Counted from the stretch's first letter, positions 16,637 to 25,552 are shown. The stretch: 35,304 nucleotides of DNA from an uncultured Collinsella sp. (GCA_958348225.1 CATVYG010000023.1:1-35304), one strand, 5' to 3'. A program made the numbers and translations. Notes: generated by a model from the letters alone, not told the origin.

Positions 16637-17907
16637 TGAAACAGGAAACCAACACCGCTGCTACCACGCTCGAGCAGGTCAACGCGATGCCGGCTGCCAC
16701 TTGGGGCTGGCTGAAGATGAATCAGACCAAGCTCGAGCTCTCTGACGAGCTTGCCGCCGCTCCCACCGAGACCATTGAGGTCGAGGGCTTGGACGAGCAG
16801 TTTACCGGCGTGGCAGACGCGTTCGACGCCGCCATGGACGCCATGGCCGAGCGCTTCCCCGAGCGCCGTGCCTCCGCCCCCGGTGATGCCGCCGACCGCG
16901 CCCGCATCACGCCCGAGACCGAGCTCGACGTGCCCGCAACCTCCGTCTACCAGGCCAGCGCCATTAAGCTCGAGGAAGAGCTCTCCCCTGCTGAGGCCTT
17001 CGAAACCGGCATGGGCGAGGCTGCCTACACCTACTTGGCCGACCACGCCACCAAGCGCATCGTCATCGATGTGCCCGCATACAAGCACGCCACGGTTACC
17101 GTGCGTGTGAGCGGTGTCGATGCAGCCGCGGCCATCGCCGCCATCGACGTCGTCGCCCGTCCGCAGGCAACACTCGATCTGCGCATAGCCCTGGACTCCC
17201 CCGTCAACGGCCAGGGCGTCGTGGGCTCTGTGCTACGCGTGTGCGCTTACGAGTACGCCACCGTCAACGTAACCTGCACGCAGACGCTCGACGATAGCTG
17301 GATCGCACTCGACGACACCGGCCTGTTCCTGGACGAGGGCGCGCGCGTCAACGTGCAGCACACCGTCCTGGGCGCTGGCGCCAGCGCCACCGGCCTTGCC
17401 GGCGACCTGCTAGGCGATACCGCCAAGGTCACCATCGATACTGACTACCTAGGCGCCCGCGAGCAGGTGCGCGACTTTAATTACGAGCTGCGCCACCGCG
17501 GCCGCAAGACCGAGTGCGAGATCGACGCCAACGGCGTGCTGACCGGCACATCCAAGAAGGTCTACCGCGGCACCATCGACCTCGTGCACGGTTGCAAGGG
17601 CGCAACCGGCACCGAGCGCGAGACGGTGCTTTTGGCCAACAAGGGCGTCGACAACAAGACCGTTCCCGTCATTCTCTGCGACGAGGACGACGTCGCCGGC
17701 AACCACGGCGCCACCATCGGCCACGTCCGCGACGAGCAGCTGTTCTACCTCGCCTGCCGCGGCCTTGACCAAAACGCCGCCGAGGATCTGTTCATCCGCG
17801 CCAAGCTGGAGGATGCCGCGCTTTCCGCCACCGATGAGCGCACCCGCGCCGCCGTCGTCCGCCTGGGCAACAACCTGATCGATAACTTTGAAGAGGAGCT
17901 CGCATGA
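16636..17907 (+). CDS. sufD: SUF complex subunit SufD
   Basis: A 423-residue SufD-type partner of SufB. The C-terminal half carries the shared SufB/SufD beta-helix and end motif (KVYRGTIDLVHGCKGA, CDEDDVAGNHGATIGHVRDEQLFYLACRGLDQNAAEDLFIR split across residues ~320-400). These include the AxHxAT-like block that ends in SRG or CRG in the two paralogues. The N-terminal ~150 residues are Ala/Glu-rich and poorly conserved, as is usual for SufD. The start codon overlaps the sufB stop by one base, and its own stop overlaps sufS as ATGA. Confidence 0.92.
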   Translation: MKQETNTAATTLEQVNAMPAATWGWLKMNQTKLELSDELAAAPTETIEVEGLDEQFTGVADAFDAAMDAMAERFPERRASAPGDAADRARITPETELDVPATSVYQASAIKLEEELSPAEAFETGMGEAAYTYLADHATKRIVIDVPAYKHATVTVRVSGVDAAAAIAAIDVVARPQATLDLRIALDSPVNGQGVVGSVLRVCAYEYATVNVTCTQTLDDSWIALDDTGLFLDEGARVNVQHTVLGAGASATGLAGDLLGDTAKVTIDTDYLGAREQVRDFNYELRHRGRKTECEIDANGVLTGTSKKVYRGTIDLVHGCKGATGTERETVLLANKGVDNKTVPVILCDEDDVAGNHGATIGHVRDEQLFYLACRGLDQNAAEDLFIRAKLEDAALSATDERTRAAVVRLGNNLIDNFEEELA

Positions 17908-19229
17908 TCGATACCGAGCACGTAAAATGCGATACCTGCACCGCCCCCGAGCCCATGGAGCTCGACGCCAGCGACGAGGCTTCGCGCGGTTGGCCCACCG
18001 TGGACATAGAGACTAATCCCTACAAGGCGCAGTTCCCGCTGTTCCAGCAGCACCCCGAGATCGCCTTCCTCGATAGTGCCGCCACCGCGCAGCGCCCCGC
18101 CTGTGTGCTCGACGCCGAGCGCGATTTCTACCAGCGCATGAACGCCAACCCGCTGCGCGGCCTGTACTCATTGTCCGTCGAGGCCACCGATGCCATCGCC
18201 AAGGTCCGCCAGCAGATTGCCGACCTCATCGGCGCCGCCCAGTCCAATGAGGTCGTCTTCACCCGCAACACCAGCGAGTCGCTCAACCTGGTCGCCAAGA
18301 GCTTTGCGCCCACGGTGTTGAAGCCCGGCGACGAGGTCGTCATCACTATCATGGAGCACCACTCCAACCTAATCCCGTGGCAGCAGGTCTGCCGCGAGAC
18401 CGGCGCCAAGCTCGTCTACCTCTATCCCACCAAGACCGGCCAGCTCACCACCGAGGAGGTTCTGGCCAAGGTGGGTCCCAAGACCAAGATTCTGGCCGTG
18501 GGTCAGGTCTCCAACGTGTTAGGCGTCGAGAACCCAGTCAAGAACCTCGGCAAGCTCGTGCACAAGTACGGCGGCTATCTGGTCGTCGACGGCGCGCAGT
18601 CGCTGCCGCACATGCCGGTCGATGTGGCCGATCTGGGCGCCGATTTCTTTGCCTTTAGCGCGCACAAGGCCATGGGCCCCATGGGCATCGGCGTCCTGTG
18701 GGGCAAGATGGACCTGCTCAACGCCATGCCGCCCATGCTCACCGGCGGCGAAATGATCGATTCGGTCACCGAGCAGGACGCCGTCTGGGCGCCCGTCCCC
18801 GAGAAGTTCGAGGCAGGCACGCAGGACGCCGCCGGCATCTTCGCCACAGGCGCCGCTCTCGACTACCTCGTCAACACAGTTGGCTACGAAAACATCCAGT
18901 CACGCGAGCAGGCACTCGTCCACTACCTTATGGGCGAGCTCATGCAGCTCGACTTTGTCCAGATCATCGGCTCCATCTACTGGGACAACCACCACGGCGT
19001 CGTGAGCTTTAACGTCAAGGGCATCCACCCGCACGACGTCGCGAGCATCATGGACATGGACGGCGTCTGCATCCGCGCCGGCCACCACTGCGCGCAGCCG
19101 CTGCTTACCTGGCTGGGCGTCGAGAACCTTGCCTGCTGCCGCGCCAGCGTGGCCTTCTACAACGACAAGGCCGACATCGACAAGTTCATCGCCGGCCTGC
19201 ATCACGTTTGGAGCACGTTCAATGGGTAA
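17904..19229 (+). CDS. sufS: Cysteine desulfurase SufS
   Basis: A 441-residue PLP enzyme, class II (SufS/CsdA type), that takes sulfur from cysteine for cluster assembly. The PLP lysine is K255 in FSAHKAMGPMGIG. EHHSNLIPW binds the cofactor region, and the persulfide cysteine is C396 in IRAGHHCAQPLL. The core is of normal length, but there is an N-terminal extension of about 35 residues with K-C-D-T-C (C9, C12) not typical of SufS. Its 5' end overlaps sufD by 4 bases and its 3' end overlaps sufU by 8 bases. The sulfur acceptor should be SufU, encoded next. Confidence 0.95.
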   Translation: MIDTEHVKCDTCTAPEPMELDASDEASRGWPTVDIETNPYKAQFPLFQQHPEIAFLDSAATAQRPACVLDAERDFYQRMNANPLRGLYSLSVEATDAIAKVRQQIADLIGAAQSNEVVFTRNTSESLNLVAKSFAPTVLKPGDEVVITIMEHHSNLIPWQQVCRETGAKLVYLYPTKTGQLTTEEVLAKVGPKTKILAVGQVSNVLGVENPVKNLGKLVHKYGGYLVVDGAQSLPHMPVDVADLGADFFAFSAHKAMGPMGIGVLWGKMDLLNAMPPMLTGGEMIDSVTEQDAVWAPVPEKFEAGTQDAAGIFATGAALDYLVNTVGYENIQSREQALVHYLMGELMQLDFVQIIGSIYWDNHHGVVSFNVKGIHPHDVASIMDMDGVCIRAGHHCAQPLLTWLGVENLACCRASVAFYNDKADIDKFIAGLHHVWSTFNG

Positions 19230-19656
19230 TCTGTACACCTCCACCACGTTTATGGAGCACAACTCGCACCCCGACTACAAGTACGAGATGGATGCCCCCA
19301 CGCACGAGCACGACGGCATCAACCCCAGCTGCGGCGACGAGCTCACCTTGCAGCTGCGCGTCGAGAACGGTGTGATCGAGGAGGCCTCCTTTACCGGCCA
19401 CGGCTGCGCCATCAGTCAGGCCAGCGCCGACATCATGGCCGACCTCATCACCGGCGAGACCGTCGAGGAAGCTCACCGCTTGGCAGAGCTCTTCCTCGCC
19501 ATGATCCGCGGCGAGCGGCTCTCCGAGGAGGACCTGGAAGACCTGGACGAGGCCGCCCAGCTCCAGGACATCTCGCACATGCCCGCCCGCGTCAAGTGCG
19601 CCGAGCTCGCCTGGCGCACCCTCGACGGCATGCTCGAGGGGCAAAATAATCAGTAG
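19222..19656 (+). CDS. sufU: SufU sulfur-transfer protein
   Basis: A 144-residue SufU. The start is ATG at 19222 (MGNLYTSTTFMEHN), inside the end of sufS. Zinc-binding and sulfur-accepting residues are visible: C37 and D39 in NPSCGDEL, C62 in GHGCAISQASAD and C126 in ARVKCAELAW. The insert between the second and third cysteine blocks (GERLSEEDLEDLDE) is typical of SufU and separates it from IscU. Last gene of the operon, followed by a strong terminator. It replaces SufE in Gram-positive systems. Confidence 0.94.
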   Translation: MGNLYTSTTFMEHNSHPDYKYEMDAPTHEHDGINPSCGDELTLQLRVENGVIEEASFTGHGCAISQASADIMADLITGETVEEAHRLAELFLAMIRGERLSEEDLEDLDEAAQLQDISHMPARVKCAELAWRTLDGMLEGQNNQ

Positions 19657-19685
19657 TATTTATCCCAAATCTTAAGAATTTCGTT

Positions 19686-19724
19686 GGCCGAACCGCTTGA
19701 CTAAGAGCGGTTCGGCCATTTTCT
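19686..19724 (+). terminator. Terminator of the suf operon
   Basis: Perfect 12-bp stem GGCCGAACCGCT / AGCGGTTCGGCC with an 8-nt loop, followed by ATTTTCTTTT. It starts 30 bases after the sufU stop. Because the next gene is convergent it may serve both strands. Confidence 0.88.
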
Positions 19725-19733
19725 TTTCTGCCT

Positions 19734-20543
19734 TTATTTCGATCCCTCGACCTGCGCGTCCACCTGAGCATAAGCGCGCACGATACGAGAGACGGTACTT
19801 TTGCCAATCCCGGTATACCGCTCAATCTGGCGCACCGTAAAACCGGCATCGTGCAATCCAAGAATGACGATATTGCGCTGCGCCGACGGCGCGGCTTTAA
19901 CCCCGTGGAGCGGAACCCCGAGGCTCTTCGCCATCTTGTCGGCAAAGGCGTGGCGTTCCCACTCTGTCTCTTTCATATCGCACAGCGCCGGCTCGCTACC
20001 GTCGGGCGTCGAAAGCGAATAGGCAATAAAGCCCTCGGCAGAACCAAAAAGTTCAAGCACGCAAGAAGGATCAGAAAATCCCCTCGCGACATCAGCCGCG
20101 TCACCGTCGTAAGCGCGCAGATGCTCGGCAAAGCTGCTCCAGGGATAACGCTCGATTAAGCTGATGCCAGCCTCCTGCGGATCGGCGTGTACGGAGCGAA
20201 TAGCCTCCATCACCTGCCAGTCGGTATCGAGCGAGCGCCGGTCAAAACGGTTCTGGAACAGATGGCCCGTGCGCCCCGTGCGTTTATTGAACCGCCGCGC
20301 GTACGTCAAAAGCAACCGGTGCATCGCCGCGCTCATCGCGTCCTCGTAATCTGCAAGCACCAAATGCACGTGATTGCCCATAAGGCACCAAGCGATAACC
20401 GTCACGCCCGCCTTGCGGCAGCACTCACGCATCAGCTCCAAGAACTCCCACCGGTCCTCATCGCCCTCAAAGATGAGCCGCTTGCCCGTACCGCGGGCAC
20501 AGACATGGTAAAAGCCGGTAACCGTTCTCCAAACGCGCTGCAT
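19734..20543 (-). CDS. Y1 (HUH) transposase with C-terminal HTH, REP-associated type
   Basis: A 269-residue protein. The start is ATG at 20543 (MQRVWRTVTGFYHV), with AAGGGAG 5 bases upstream. Residues 1-110 are a Y1-type HUH domain: MGNHVHLVL gives the HVH metal site (58-60), and LTYARRFNKRTGRTGHLFQNRF carries the candidate nucleophile Y81. This places it with REP-associated tyrosine transposases rather than classic IS200. The C-terminus (about 225-260, FTVRQIERYTGIGKSTVSRI) is a helix-turn-helix. No IS200-like ends or flanking hairpin pairs were found, so it looks like a solitary, domesticated-type gene rather than an insertion sequence. It sits between the suf operon and the GGGtGRT pair. 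Confidence 0.8.
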   Translation of the reverse strand: MQRVWRTVTGFYHVCARGTGKRLIFEGDEDRWEFLELMRECCRKAGVTVIAWCLMGNHVHLVLADYEDAMSAAMHRLLLTYARRFNKRTGRTGHLFQNRFDRRSLDTDWQVMEAIRSVHADPQEAGISLIERYPWSSFAEHLRAYDGDAADVARGFSDPSCVLELFGSAEGFIAYSLSTPDGSEPALCDMKETEWERHAFADKMAKSLGVPLHGVKAAPSAQRNIVILGLHDAGFTVRQIERYTGIGKSTVSRIVRAYAQVDAQVEGSK

Positions 20544-20946
20544 GGCGCTCCCTTCGCCGGGATCTGCTTGCCATCCAATACAGCACGATTGAAGCGCGCC
20601 ATCAAAACATTCACGCAAAACAACTACGCCACGCGGCCAAAGGCAGTATACAGGCGGCGAACGGCACCGTTGCAACAGGTCAACCCCCGCAACGCATACA
20701 AGAGCTGAGCAAAAGCTTGCCCAAGACGGACCCCCTCTACGGAAGTTCGCGACCACAGAACATAGAGTTAAATCGTTTCAATTGAAAGTTCCGCGCATCT
20801 CGCTACGAAAACTGAGCCGTTCGCCGAATATTCCGTGCATTTCGCTGTATTATAGGGGCTGCATGTCATGTCCCTTTCGAAGGGTCGCCCGGCAATCGCC
20901 AGCCACGACCCCCAGACGGGACGCCAACACGATAGAGAGGAGAGGC
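20544..20946. other. 403-base intergenic region with palindrome and promoter-like sequence
   Basis: No convincing gene is present. It holds a perfect 12-bp palindrome TTTCAATTGAAA (20776-20787) and a -10-like TATTAT (20848-20853) directly upstream of the scaffold/GGGtGRT operon. No acceptable -35 is visible. The left half, next to the transposase start, shows nothing I can name. Confidence 0.35.
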
Positions 20947-21681
20947 ATGCAGTACTCACAGGAAGTGGAGAACATGTGCCCCGTTGCCAAGGGTGCATAC
21001 CACGGCCCCGCACCCATCCCCGAGGAGGGCAAGTGGGTCCAGGCTAAGGAGATTTCCGACATCTCCGGTCTTACGCACGGTGTGGGTTGGTGCGCACCTC
21101 AGCAGGGCGCCTGCAAGCTCACGCTGAACGTCAAGGACGGCATCATCGAGGAGGCCCTCGTTGAGACCATCGGCTGCTCGGGCATGACCCACTCTGCCGC
21201 CATGGCTTCCGAGATCCTTCCCGGTAAGACCATCCTCGAGGCCCTCAACACCGACCTCGTCTGCGACGCCATCAACGTTGCTATGCGCGAGATCTTCCTG
21301 CAGATCGTTTACGGCCGCAGCCAGACCGCGTTCTCCGAGGGCGGCCTGCCCGTGGGCGCCTCCCTCGACGACCTCGGCAAGGGCCTTCGCTCTCAGGTCG
21401 GCACCATGTTCGGCACCAAGGCCAAGGGCGCTCGTTACCTCGAGCTCGCTCAGGGCTACGTCACCCGCATGGCTCTCAACGACAAGAACGAGATCATCGC
21501 ATTCGAGTTCCTGAACCTCGGCAAGTTCACCGACGCCGTCAAGGCCGGCAAGACCCCCGAGGAGGCCATCGCTGGCGCTATGGGCCACTATGGTCAGTGG
21601 GAGAACGCTGCCAAGTACATCGACCCGCGCACCGACGAGGAGACTCACTCCGTCGCCAGCGTGTTCCCGGTTCACGAGTAG
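20947..21681 (+). CDS. IscU/NifU-like Fe-S scaffold paired with GGGtGRT protein
   Basis: A 244-residue protein. ATG 20947 (MQYSQEVENMC) follows GAGAGGAGAGG. Residues about 35-125 resemble an IscU/NifU N-domain: WCAPQQGACKLTLNVKDGIIEEALVETIGCSGMTHSA, read in pieces, mirrors the scaffold pattern C...L.....G.I......GC..... and is followed by a GK and a VCDA cysteine. The remainder (about 130-244) is a separate conserved region ending in VASVFPVHE. This gene and the following GGGtGRT gene form a conserved pair in anaerobes, annotated as a putative Fe-S assembly scaffold and an uncharacterised partner. Codon choice is strongly biased, which suggests high expression. The biochemical role is not established. 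Confidence 0.8.
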   Translation: MQYSQEVENMCPVAKGAYHGPAPIPEEGKWVQAKEISDISGLTHGVGWCAPQQGACKLTLNVKDGIIEEALVETIGCSGMTHSAAMASEILPGKTILEALNTDLVCDAINVAMREIFLQIVYGRSQTAFSEGGLPVGASLDDLGKGLRSQVGTMFGTKAKGARYLELAQGYVTRMALNDKNEIIAFEFLNLGKFTDAVKAGKTPEEAIAGAMGHYGQWENAAKYIDPRTDEETHSVASVFPVHE

Positions 21682-21699
21682 AAAGGGAGGGAAATAACT

Positions 21700-22704
21700 A
21701 TGACTGTTACGTTCGAAGGTTACGAGCGCCGCGCTGACAAGATCAACAAGTGCCTCGCCGACAACGGCATTGCCTCCCTCGAGGAAGCTCTGCAGATCTG
21801 CACCGACAAGGGCTTCAACCCGCGTGAGATCGTCAACAACACCCAGTCCATCGCCTTCCAGAACGCCGAGTGGGCCTACACCCTCGGTTGCGCTCTCGCT
21901 GTCAAGCGTGGCGCCAAGTCCGCTTCTGAGGCTGCCGCTATCATCGGCGAGGGCATCCAGGCCTTCACCGTTCCCGGCTCCGTCGCCGAGGACCGCAAGG
22001 TCGGTCTGGGCCACGGCAACCTGGGCGCTATGCTACTCTCCGACGACACCGAGTGCTTCGCCTTCCTGGCCGGTCACGAGTCCTTCGCTGCCGCTGAGGG
22101 TGCTATCGGCCTGGCTCTGAACGCCAACAAGGCTCGCAAGAAGCCGCTGCGCGTCATCCTCAACGGTCTGGGCAAGGACGCTGCTCAGATCATCGCCCGC
22201 ATCAACGGCTTCACCTACGTGAAGACCCAGTTCGACTACTTCACGGGCGAGCTCAAGGTCGTCGAGACCATCCCCTACTCCGATGGTCCCCGCGCCGCCG
22301 TCAACTGCTACGGCGCCGACGACGTCCGCGAGGGCGTTGCCATCATGTGGCACGAGAACGTCGACATCTCGATCACCGGTAACTCCACCAACCCCACGCG
22401 CTTCCAGCACCCCGTCGCTGGCACCTACAAGAAGGAGCGCCTTGAGGCTGGCAAGAAGTACTTCTCTGTCGCTTCTGGTGGCGGCACTGGCCGTACCCTG
22501 CACCCGGACAACATGGGCGCCGGCCCTGCCTCTTACGGCATGACCGACACCATGGGCCGTATGCACTCCGACGCCCAGTTCGCCGGTTCTTCCTCCGTGC
22601 CTGCGCACGTCGACATGATGGGTCTCATCGGCATGGGCAACAACCCCATGGTCGGTGCCACCGTCGCCTGCGCTGTCGCCGTCGAGGAGGCCCTCAAGGC
22701 CTAA
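21700..22704 (+). CDS. GGGtGRT family protein
   Basis: A 334-residue protein carrying the family-naming motif SGGGTGRTLHPDN (GGGTGRT at 260-266). Other conserved-looking pieces are NNTQSIAFQNAEWAY, VGLGHGNLGAMLLS, LAGHESFAAAEGA and MIGLIGMGNNPMVGATVA-like text near the C-terminus (MMGLIGMGNNPMVG). It starts 18 bases after the scaffold-like gene behind GGGAGGG and shares its terminator, so the two are co-expressed. The glycine-rich motifs suggest nucleotide or cofactor binding, but that is inference. The molecular function of this family is not established to my knowledge. No signal peptide or membrane helix. Confidence 0.88.
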   Translation: MTVTFEGYERRADKINKCLADNGIASLEEALQICTDKGFNPREIVNNTQSIAFQNAEWAYTLGCALAVKRGAKSASEAAAIIGEGIQAFTVPGSVAEDRKVGLGHGNLGAMLLSDDTECFAFLAGHESFAAAEGAIGLALNANKARKKPLRVILNGLGKDAAQIIARINGFTYVKTQFDYFTGELKVVETIPYSDGPRAAVNCYGADDVREGVAIMWHENVDISITGNSTNPTRFQHPVAGTYKKERLEAGKKYFSVASGGGTGRTLHPDNMGAGPASYGMTDTMGRMHSDAQFAGSSSVPAHVDMMGLIGMGNNPMVGATVACAVAVEEALKA

Positions 22705-22739
22705 TCGCGCTTGCGCGATGCTCATATAGTTGAGCTTTG

Positions 22740-22772
22740 GAGCCGCTATCCACCCGGGTAGCGGCTCTTTTT
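22740..22772 (+). terminator. Terminator of the GGGtGRT operon
   Basis: GAGCCGCTA / TAGCGGCTC, a 9-bp stem (22740-22748, 22759-22767) followed by TTTTTG. A smaller hairpin ATCGCGC-TT-GCGCGAT (22703-22718) lies immediately at the stop codon. Confidence 0.88.
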
Positions 22773-22960
22773 GTTTGCGCTGTCGCAGGGTAGCTAATGC
22801 CGATATATCAGTTGGGACGAAATACAAGATGTGATGAGATGGAGCGTCAGAGCGTCCATGACACCCACCTGCCATATTTGCCCTTTACCGATTTGCCGGG
22901 TCTTTGCGACCCCATTGCCGATCACCCGTGCGACAATGCGCCGGACGAGAAAGGAATCCG

Positions 22961-24487
22961 ATGGAATCGACTGATGTACTGGTAATTGGATCTGGCATTG
23001 CGGGCCTTTGTGCCGCCATCGAAGCGGCACGCACGGGTGCAACCGTCACTGTGGCAAGCGCCGGCAAGACCATGAGTGGATCGAGCTTCTTCCCGGGTAC
23101 CTGGGGCCTCGGCCTCATCGGTCCCGTCGACGAAGACGACGAGCAGGACCTCATCGACACCATCCTGGCCGTCGGCGGCGGCGTTGCCGACCCCGAGCTC
23201 GTCCAGACGTTCGTCCACGGCATTCCCCGGGCAATTACATGGCTCGAACGGGAGCTGGGTGTTGAACTCCAACGTCCGCAAAGTGCCGAGAGCGCCCAGC
23301 AAAAGCAATTTATCCCCTGCTTTGACCACAAGACGCGCATGTGGCGCGGCCTCACCCGCAAGCCCCTTGAGGACGCTCTGACGACCTGGATCGAGTCGCT
23401 CGGCATTCGCCTGCTCCCCCGCCATGAGCTTATCGACCTTGTTGAGGACACGAACGGCAGAATAACCGGAACCGTACTCTACGACCTTACCGAAAATCGA
23501 ATCGTGCCCTTTGCTGCCAAGGCCACGATCATCGCAGCCGGTGGCACAGGCGGCCTGTTCGAGCGCAGCCTTACGTCGGCTGATGTGCTCAGCTCCTCGC
23601 AGGCCATCGCACTGGCGCACGGCGCATCGCTTGCTAATATAGAGTTCATGCAGATGATGCCCGGCTTCATCGAGCCCAAGCGCAACCTGGTCTTCAACGA
23701 GAAAACCTGGCGCTACGTACATATAGACCAGCCGGTAGATATTGCCGACGACAAGCTGGACGACCTGCTCGAGCAGCGCTCTGGATATGGCCCCTTCACG
23801 TCACGCTTGGCCTCCCGCGCTATCGATCTCGTCATCGATCAGGCAGGTGTCGAAGGCCTGGCACTCCACTACGACTTCCCCCGCGAGGATGTCCCAGAGT
23901 TTGTGCAGACCTTTGCCACCTGGCTGCAAGACGAGCACGGCATCGCTCCGACTGACGAGATGCGCGTTGCGATGTATGCCCACGCCGCTAACGGCGGCAT
24001 CAAGATCGATAAGACCGCGTACACGGGCGTTGAGGGTCTCTACGCTTGCGGCGAGGCGACAGGCGGCATGCACGGAGCCGACCGCATTGGTGGCTTGTCA
24101 AGCGCCAACGGCATCGTGTTCGGGCGCATCGCAGGCGCATCGGCAGCCCTTGCAGCGCAGAAAGAGCCTAAAACAGCCCTGAAGGCGGATATCGCCCTCC
24201 CCCAGCACGGCATTGCCACAACAGATGCCGAGCGCCTGACCCGCAGCCTTAAGCACACGATGAGTACCTATTGCATGATCAACCGCACCGAAACAGGCCT
24301 ATCCGAAGCACTACACGAGCTTGAGGGCTTGAAGACGGAGGCAACGACCTTGAGCACACAGAAAGCCCAGGACAGCGAAGTCGCAGCCCTCGCCCGCCTG
24401 CAATCGCAGATTCGACTAGCACAGGAAATGGTCAAAGCCATGCGCAAGCGAACTGAAAGCCTGGGTTCGCACTATCGAGCGGACTAA
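22961..24487 (+). CDS. FAD-dependent oxidoreductase, fumarate-reductase/L-aspartate-oxidase fold
   Basis: A 508-residue flavoprotein. ATG 22961 (MESTDVLVIGSGIAGLCAA) lies 5 bases after AAAGGA. The dinucleotide motif VIGSGIAGLCAAIEAARTG (residues 8-26), the second ATIIAAGGTGGLFERS and the C-terminal GLYACGEATGGMHGADRIGG define the FrdA/SdhA/NadB flavoprotein superfamily. The position usually holding the catalytic histidine (E-F-x-Q-x-H-P-T) reads EFMQMMPGF, so the substrate is probably neither fumarate nor aspartate. A helical C-terminal segment (about 420-508) resembles the NadB/FrdA tail. There are no partner Fe-S or membrane-anchor genes nearby. Substrate unknown. It is followed by no T-rich terminator, only the hairpin at 24530. 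Confidence 0.75.
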   Translation: MESTDVLVIGSGIAGLCAAIEAARTGATVTVASAGKTMSGSSFFPGTWGLGLIGPVDEDDEQDLIDTILAVGGGVADPELVQTFVHGIPRAITWLERELGVELQRPQSAESAQQKQFIPCFDHKTRMWRGLTRKPLEDALTTWIESLGIRLLPRHELIDLVEDTNGRITGTVLYDLTENRIVPFAAKATIIAAGGTGGLFERSLTSADVLSSSQAIALAHGASLANIEFMQMMPGFIEPKRNLVFNEKTWRYVHIDQPVDIADDKLDDLLEQRSGYGPFTSRLASRAIDLVIDQAGVEGLALHYDFPREDVPEFVQTFATWLQDEHGIAPTDEMRVAMYAHAANGGIKIDKTAYTGVEGLYACGEATGGMHGADRIGGLSSANGIVFGRIAGASAALAAQKEPKTALKADIALPQHGIATTDAERLTRSLKHTMSTYCMINRTETGLSEALHELEGLKTEATTLSTQKAQDSEVAALARLQSQIRLAQEMVKAMRKRTESLGSHYRAD

Positions 24488-24529
24488 ACCGGACACCTAC
24501 CTAAAGCAGAACACAACCAATCGATATCC

Positions 24530-24565
24530 ATGGGCCCCGTGAGCTCGAAGTGGCACGGGGCCCAT
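24530..24565. repeat. 12-bp hairpin without T-tract
   Basis: ATGGGCCCCGTG / CACGGGGCCCAT, a perfect 12-bp stem with a 12-nt loop, 42 bases after the flavoprotein gene. Neither strand has a U-run after it. It could act as a transcript-end stabiliser or a weak terminator. A smaller hairpin GCGGGC-AAA-GCCCGC follows at 24606-24620 in the leader of the next gene. Confidence 0.5.
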
Positions 24566-24648
24566 TCGTGTCCGCACGACAGCGTATCCTTATTCTGAAT
24601 ACAGAGCGGGCAAAGCCCGCATAGAAAATAGACCAGCGAGGAGGAGAT

Positions 24649-25509
24649 ATGGACAGTAGAGATATCGAGAAGTGGCGTGTCGAACTTGATAGCTACGCCC
24701 ATGTAGAAGACGGCGTTGAGTATTGGCTCGCACGCGATTTAATGGAACCCATGGGGTACACTCGATGGGAGAACTTCGCCGAAGTTGTTAAGAGGGCAAA
24801 AGTCTCGTGCGAAACAAACAAAACTCCAGTTGATTCCCATTTTCGTGACACCACGAAAATGGTAACTGCCGGTGTCGCCGCTCGCGCGGTTAAAGACTAC
24901 AAACTTACGCGCTATGCATGCTATTTAATCGCCCAGAACGGAGATTCAAACAAGCCAGAGATCGCGCTCGCCCAGGCATACTTTGCCGTGCAGACGCGCC
25001 GCCAAGAGCTCATAGAGCAGCGCTTCGCAGAGATTCAGCGCTTGCAGGCGCGCCACTCGCTATCCGATTCAGAGAAACAGCTCTCGGGCATTGCGTTCAA
25101 ACGCGGCGTGGACTCCAAAGGATTCGCGATCATCAAGTCGAAGGGCGATGAGGCGTTATTCGGCGGCAGAAGCACGGCGGAAATGAAGCAGCAGCTCGGC
25201 GTACCCAAGAGCGCGGCATTGGCGGACAGGTTAGCCGATGTCCTCATCAAAGCAAAGGACCTTACGAACTCGATGACGGCCTTCAACGCCGAGGAACACG
25301 ACCTGTACGGCCTGGACCAGATCAAGCAAGAGCACGTCGAGAACAACACAAGCGTGCGTGGCAGCCTCATCGACCGCGGAATTGTCCCCGAGAACCTACC
25401 GCCTGCCGAGGATACAAAAAAGCTCGAGCGTCGCGTGAAGGCAGACGAGAAGAAACTCAAGGAGGGTACTGACGGTTTTACCGATCCCCAGGGTAGGCTC
25501 GATCTGTGA
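24649..25509 (+). CDS. dinD: DinD-like DNA-damage-inducible protein
   Basis: A 286-residue protein resembling E. coli DinD. The N-terminal BRO/KilA-like region is recognisable (WLARDLMEPMGYTRWENFAEVVKRA, in pieces, then FRDTTKMV and DYKLTRYACYLIAQNGD). It is followed by the helical middle with QTRRQELIEQRF and the conserved KSKGDEALFGG...TAEMKQQLGV. E. coli DinD is SOS-induced and inhibits RecA filament activity; whether that holds here is inference. The ribosome-binding site is GAGGAG, 6 bases before ATG. No LexA box was seen in the 160-base leader. It lies directly next to the prophage attachment site but reads away from the host genes, so host or phage origin is unsettled. Confidence 0.82.
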   Translation: MDSRDIEKWRVELDSYAHVEDGVEYWLARDLMEPMGYTRWENFAEVVKRAKVSCETNKTPVDSHFRDTTKMVTAGVAARAVKDYKLTRYACYLIAQNGDSNKPEIALAQAYFAVQTRRQELIEQRFAEIQRLQARHSLSDSEKQLSGIAFKRGVDSKGFAIIKSKGDEALFGGRSTAEMKQQLGVPKSAALADRLADVLIKAKDLTNSMTAFNAEEHDLYGLDQIKQEHVENNTSVRGSLIDRGIVPENLPPAEDTKKLERRVKADEKKLKEGTDGFTDPQGRLDL

Positions 25510-25552
25510 AAGCGGCTGTGCCCTTTCGGGTCCGACCCCATGCGAGGTCAAC

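Noticed and set aside
19657..20946. Insertion sequence around the Y1 transposase
   Set aside because: No terminal inverted repeats, target duplication or IS200-type end hairpins flank it. The hairpin at 19686 is the suf terminator.
20956..22014. 352-codon antisense frame opposite the scaffold and GGGtGRT genes
   Set aside because: Shadow of two strongly supported, highly codon-biased genes.
22797..22985. 62-codon plus-strand frame before the flavoprotein
   Set aside because: Overlaps the flavoprotein start in another frame, has no good ribosome-binding site and has a composition rich in His/Pro/Asp/Cys.
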